NCBI GenBank assembly: GCA_937906495.1 | Contig: CALCVT010000106.1 | Span: forward strand, 9,235-73,234 | Length of the DNA stretch: 64,000 bases | From: an uncultured Prevotella sp. | GTDB taxonomy: Bacteria > Bacteroidota > Bacteroidia > Bacteroidales > Bacteroidaceae | Direction of reading: 5' to 3' | Shown here: positions 62,967 to 64,000 of the stretch, piece by piece | Layout of the letters: each line of letters starts with the position of its first letter | How positions within the stretch are numbered: position 1 is the stretch's first letter | Position numbers and translations under genes: made by a program | Notes under the pieces: generated by a model | Database searches by the model: none | Told to the model about the DNA's origin: nothing | Seen by the model: the letters and a program-made list of their open reading frames with translations, nothing else

Positions 62967-63770
62967 ATGGCTAAAATTACCATGCTGGGCACGGGCGATG
63001 CCTTTGTGACCCGCTGCTACAACACATGCTTTACCATCGAAACTGCACAGGGCCTGCTACTCGTTGATGCCGGTGGCGGAAACGGCATTCTGGCTCAACT
63101 CGAAAAAGCAAACATCGAACTTAACCGCATTCACGACATGTTTGTTACACATGCCCACACCGACCATATTCTTGGTACCATTTGGGTCATCCGCAAGGTA
63201 ATGATGCTTATGAATAGCGGCAAGTATCAAGGACAGTTCCACATCTACGGACACGACAAGGTGGTGCAGGTAATCGAAACCATCTGCCGCCTGACACTCA
63301 AGGCCAAAGACCTCAAACACCTGGGCAATGCCGTTGTGCTGCACACACTCAACGACGGCGACCAACTACTGGCTGCCGGTATGAAGCTCAGCTGCTTCGA
63401 CTTGCACAGCCCTAAGGAAAAGCAGTTTGGCTTCAGTGCCATCCTGCCCAATGGCCTGCGCCTGGTTTGTTTGGGCGACGAGCCCTACAACCCAACGGTC
63501 GAGGCTTATGCCACTGGAGCCGACTGGCTGATGCACGAGGCCTTTTGCCTGTATGCCGACCGCGAAATTTACAAACCTTACGAAAAGAACCACAGCACGG
63601 CACTCGATGCCGGCAAAAATGCTGCTTTGCTGGGGGTGCGAAATCTGGTGATGTACCATACCGAAGACCACACCCTCCTCACGCGCAAGGCCACCTATGC
63701 TGCCGAAGCTGCTACTGCCTTTGCCGGAACCATCCTCGTTCCAAACGACCTGGAGTGCTTTGAGGTGTAA
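62967..63770 (+). CDS. MBL-fold metallo-hydrolase (RNase Z-like)
   Basis: 267 residues. The metal motif THAHTDH gives H62, H64, D66 and H67. LVCLGDEPYNP supplies the Asp of the second metal site and VMYHTEDH a late histidine. The opening ITMLGTGDAFVTRCYNTCF resembles RNase Z and related beta-lactamase-fold hydrolases, but the RNase Z exosite arm is absent, so tRNA processing is doubtful. It probably shares a transcript with the patatin gene and ends in a strong terminator. Confidence 0.85.
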   Translation: MAKITMLGTGDAFVTRCYNTCFTIETAQGLLLVDAGGGNGILAQLEKANIELNRIHDMFVTHAHTDHILGTIWVIRKVMMLMNSGKYQGQFHIYGHDKVVQVIETICRLTLKAKDLKHLGNAVVLHTLNDGDQLLAAGMKLSCFDLHSPKEKQFGFSAILPNGLRLVCLGDEPYNPTVEAYATGADWLMHEAFCLYADREIYKPYEKNHSTALDAGKNAALLGVRNLVMYHTEDHTLLTRKATYAAEAATAFAGTILVPNDLECFEV

Positions 63771-63774
63771 GTTT

Positions 63775-63830
63775 AAAACAAAAGCCTTTACATAACACGC
63801 CTCATTTTGATGTTAAGGCTTTTGTTTTTT
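63775..63830 (+). terminator. Terminator of the patatin/MBL-fold unit
   Basis: AAAACAAAAGCCTT (63775-63788) pairs with AAGGCTTTTGTTTT (63815-63828), followed by TT. The remaining 170 bp to the window end show no gene. Confidence 0.88.
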
Positions 63831-64000
63831 AAGAAATCAAACCCATTGCACTGCCGCCCCACCCTATTTATCACACACTTCATAAAGGCCGGACAATACC
63901 TGCAGTTGCAGAAAGAGATGGAAACCGGCACAACTGTTTATATTCAAGGTTCTACCGTAATTAGTGTAAATTAACTATGCTCATATCCAGACCTCCGTAA

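Overview
The window looks like a piece of a Bacteroidales chromosome (Bacteroides/Prevotella/Porphyromonas side; I cannot name the species). Reasons: promoters of the Bacteroidetes type (TTTG, about 19 bp, TAnnTTTG) recur and Shine-Dalgarno sites are not obvious; several secreted proteins carry a type IX secretion (T9SS) C-terminal sorting domain; there are several large TonB receptors, two with an N-terminal carboxypeptidase-regulatory-like domain, plus a Bacteroidetes LptD, a DUF5606 protein, a DUF4923 lipoprotein and a Bacteroidetes-type DPP III. Nearly all DNA is accounted for by ordinary chromosomal genes. I see no insertion sequence, prophage, CRISPR array or rRNA. The left end cuts a NahK-like sugar kinase.

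Layout. 1-9.2 kb: housekeeping (NahK-like kinase, DUF5606, the nusB-yajC-ybbR-coaE operon, udk, an HD hydrolase, LptD). 9.5-17.3 kb: a BACON-like lipoprotein, tRNA-Arg(CCG), a TonB receptor, a T9SS-exported subtilase, a cysteine desulfidase family enzyme and a small AraC regulator. 17.5-27 kb: manA, a DUF2807 lipoprotein, an AlkD-like protein, DPP III, the thiS-G-H-F operon behind a clear TPP riboswitch, and an OmpA lipoprotein. 27-31.3 kb: a TonB receptor with a small histidine-rich membrane protein, then a regulator that fuses a di-iron hemerythrin domain to a LuxR helix-turn-helix.

31.5-39.1 kb is the most interesting stretch. Ferritin, a hybrid histidine kinase (HisKA-HATPase-REC-HPt) and a sigma-54 enhancer-binding response regulator overlap end to end, so iron storage and signalling appear to be one operon. 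The next intergenic region holds an 11-C tract, three TGTA-N8/9-(A/C)ACA half-dyads spaced exactly 21 bp apart, and about 100 bp further a near-consensus sigma-54 promoter. It reads into a small secreted protein built from 26-residue acidic repeats. Two of the half-dyads, one 18/20 identical over 20 bp, recur 42 bp apart between a TonB receptor and groESL, where a weaker sigma-54-like promoter also sits. I infer a regulon for this two-component system. Three small secreted proteins follow.

39.4-46 kb: a beta-helix lipoprotein, a protein with SH3-like, cold-shock-like and TPR parts, and a third TonB receptor, all on the minus strand. 46.5-53.3 kb: groES-groEL, an orphan LytS-type kinase, and a zinc-type P-type ATPase paired with a Fur-family regulator. 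53.6-64 kb: a metallophosphoesterase interrupted by one in-frame amber codon, a DUF4923 lipoprotein, thiL, a small beta-barrel, an ATP-grasp-like protein, ndk, a candidate 6S-like RNA, a Trk/Ktr potassium transporter, a patatin-like protein and an MBL-fold hydrolase.

All family names come from reading motifs by eye; no database search was run.
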